A stretch of DNA of 37,690 nucleotides from Opitutaceae bacterium (GTDB taxonomy: Bacteria; Verrucomicrobiota; Verrucomicrobiia; Opitutales; Opitutaceae), in contig PLXS01000042.1 of the NCBI GenBank assembly GCA_003151515.1, positions 1 through 37,690 of the forward strand, read 5' to 3'. A program made the position numbers and the translations under genes. Every line of letters starts with the position of its first letter. The stretch's first letter is position 1. The notes beneath the pieces were generated by a model. The model was not told the DNA's origin. It did no database searches and worked only from the letters and a program-made list of their open reading frames with translations. This document shows, in pieces, positions 36,976 to 37,690 of the stretch.

Positions 36976-37416
36976 GGGAATGCCCGGTAACTGCGTTCCC
37001 GTGAGGGGGCGTGGGGAGCAGCCGCAAGCAAGGCAGGCAGCCCGTAACGAAAGTGAAGCCCATCAAATGAGCCCCGAGAAGTCCAAAAAATCCATGGAGC
37101 CGAGCCCCTCCAAAAAGGGTGAAGGCTATCAGGGCTGGACAATGGTAAACCCTGCGAAAAGCGGGAGAGACCAGAATGACGACTTGTCCAGTCACCGCCA
37201 TGGCGTGGTCTGCGGGCACGGGATGTCTGAAAAGGTTGGGGTGTTAAGGGAGGAGATCTGCGCCGGTGGACGTCAGGGTCCAACGGCGGGCCCAAGCGGG
37301 GAATCCCGCGAGGCCCGTTTGGCCGGGGCAGAAGTCGGAGAGGCCCGTAGTAGCGATGAAGCGGCTAATCACCGTGGAGCGAAGGAGCCTCACTTGGTCG
37401 AAGTGAACAGCGAAGC

Positions 37417-37421
37417 GGAGG
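37417..37421 (+). promoter_or_regulatory. Shine-Dalgarno of the intron maturase gene
   Basis: GGAGG lies seven bases before the ATG at 37429, supporting that start; a GTG codon directly before it (37426) is an in-frame alternative. Confidence 0.65.
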
Positions 37422-37428
37422 ACTGGTG

Positions 37429-37690
37429 ATGATTCCTGAAAAGGAAGTACCCCCACCCACAAAGGTTCAATCGCTTCAACGGACACTTTACCGCAAGGCG
37501 AAGGAAGATCCTCGCTGGCGGGCTTGGAGCCTGTTCGGCGATCTATGCCGTCGCGATGTGCTGGAAACGGCACTCACGACGGTGATGCGCAATGGTGCAG
37601 CAGACGGAGTAGAACGTGAGACACCGGAGGCCGTAGAGGCCAACGCGTCCGCGTTCCTCGAAGGACTGCAAGCCGAACTGCGCGACAGGA
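37429..37690 (+). CDS. ltrA: Group II intron reverse transcriptase/maturase (partial, N-terminal 87 residues)
   Basis: The frame opens at ATG 37429 and stays open to the window end. It reads an N-terminus typical of bacterial group II intron-encoded proteins: KVQSLQRTLYRKAKEDPRW near 12-30, then LFGDLCRRDVLETAL near 35-49 and the RT0-like NGAADGVERET near 55-65, which corresponds to the common NGGAPGVDGxT block. The reverse transcriptase domain proper, the thumb/maturase domain and any endonuclease domain lie outside. The product would assist intron splicing and retrohoming. The GAADGVE version of the usual GAPGVD block is somewhat degenerate; whether the protein is active cannot be judged from this fragment. 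Confidence 0.85.
   Translation, partial: MIPEKEVPPPTKVQSLQRTLYRKAKEDPRWRAWSLFGDLCRRDVLETALTTVMRNGAADGVERETPEAVEANASAFLEGLQAELRDR

Larger units (their letters stand above)
36804..37690 (+). mobile_element. Group II intron (5' part, truncated by window edge; 5' boundary uncertain)
   Basis: A maturase/reverse-transcriptase gene preceded by about 450-600 bases of structured non-coding RNA indicates a group II intron inserted downstream of the giant secreted-protein gene. An 8-bp stem GGGAATGC/GCGTTCCC (36976-36983 with 36993-37000) is followed by a purine-rich stretch with AAGCAAGGCAGGCAGCCCGT and AACGAAAGTGAAGCC at about 37027-37060, of the kind seen in domain I of bacterial introns. Domains V-VI and the 3' splice site must lie beyond 37690. 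The region is clearly lower in GC than the rest, suggesting recent arrival. The exact 5' end and the intron class cannot be settled by eye. Confidence 0.7.

Noticed and set aside
36980..37429. A 149-codon frame ending one base into the maturase start.
   Set aside because: It lies over structured intron RNA, is rich in Ser/Glu/Gly/Arg without domain features, and such spurious frames are common in group II introns.

Overview
The window is 37.7 kb of very GC-rich bacterial DNA. Genes are packed tightly, often with 4-nt stop/start overlaps, and many start with GTG. The best guess for the source is a Verrucomicrobiota bacterium, probably of the Opitutae. The main reason is the 1175-residue secreted protein at 33262-36789, whose Ig-like modules and paired C-terminal repeats of the 'LIRASGPAL...' type are a hallmark of that group. 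LPS and KDO synthesis, the DUF502 protein and the style of the small conserved proteins fit a Gram-negative PVC bacterium. This placement is from recall of protein style, not from a search.

Region 1 (97-13077, minus strand) is an unbroken run of 13 co-directional genes. In transcription order they are: HIT hydrolase, phoH, a PgpH-type HD phosphodiesterase, ybeY, a DUF502 membrane protein, a RecO-like protein, a nuclease-helicase fusion, pyrR, pyrB, pyrC, a CPBP-family membrane protease, thiL and tsaE. The phoH-pgpH-ybeY-...-recO order echoes the classic conserved cluster of other phyla. The pyr genes give two early steps of pyrimidine synthesis plus a PyrR-type PRPP-binding protein.

Region 2 (13162-18779) holds a FabF-type ketoacyl synthase (+), a secreted M16 zinc protease (-) and the KDO transferase WaaA (+): fatty-acid, periplasmic and LPS functions. 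Region 3 (18941-22021) is the glycolytic cluster gap-pgk-tpiA. Region 4 (22026-26227) has an exported protein of unknown function and a farnesyl diphosphate synthase on the minus strand, then an FmdB-type zinc ribbon, a membrane-anchored unknown and the lipid II flippase MurJ on the plus strand. Isoprenoid and peptidoglycan precursor roles therefore sit together.

Region 5 (26253-33129, plus strand) contains a nitroreductase, a zinc-less quinone oxidoreductase-like MDR protein, a mannose-1-phosphate guanylyltransferase, recN and the complete 5-oxoprolinase set pxpB-pxpC-pxpA. Region 6 (33262-36789) is the giant secreted Ig/NHL protein. Region 7 (36790-37690) looks foreign: lower GC, dense RNA hairpins, and the start of a group II intron reverse transcriptase/maturase that runs off the window edge.

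Most of the window is ordinary housekeeping DNA. The points most worth a second look are the Fe-S XPD-like helicase fused to a PD-(D/E)XK nuclease inside the pyr run, a shared GC/A6 dyad motif upstream of waaA and manC, tandem perfect hairpins before the giant gene, and the structured RNA and intron at the right end. I did not see a clear, wholly new system. No CRISPR array, rRNA or convincing tRNA was found.
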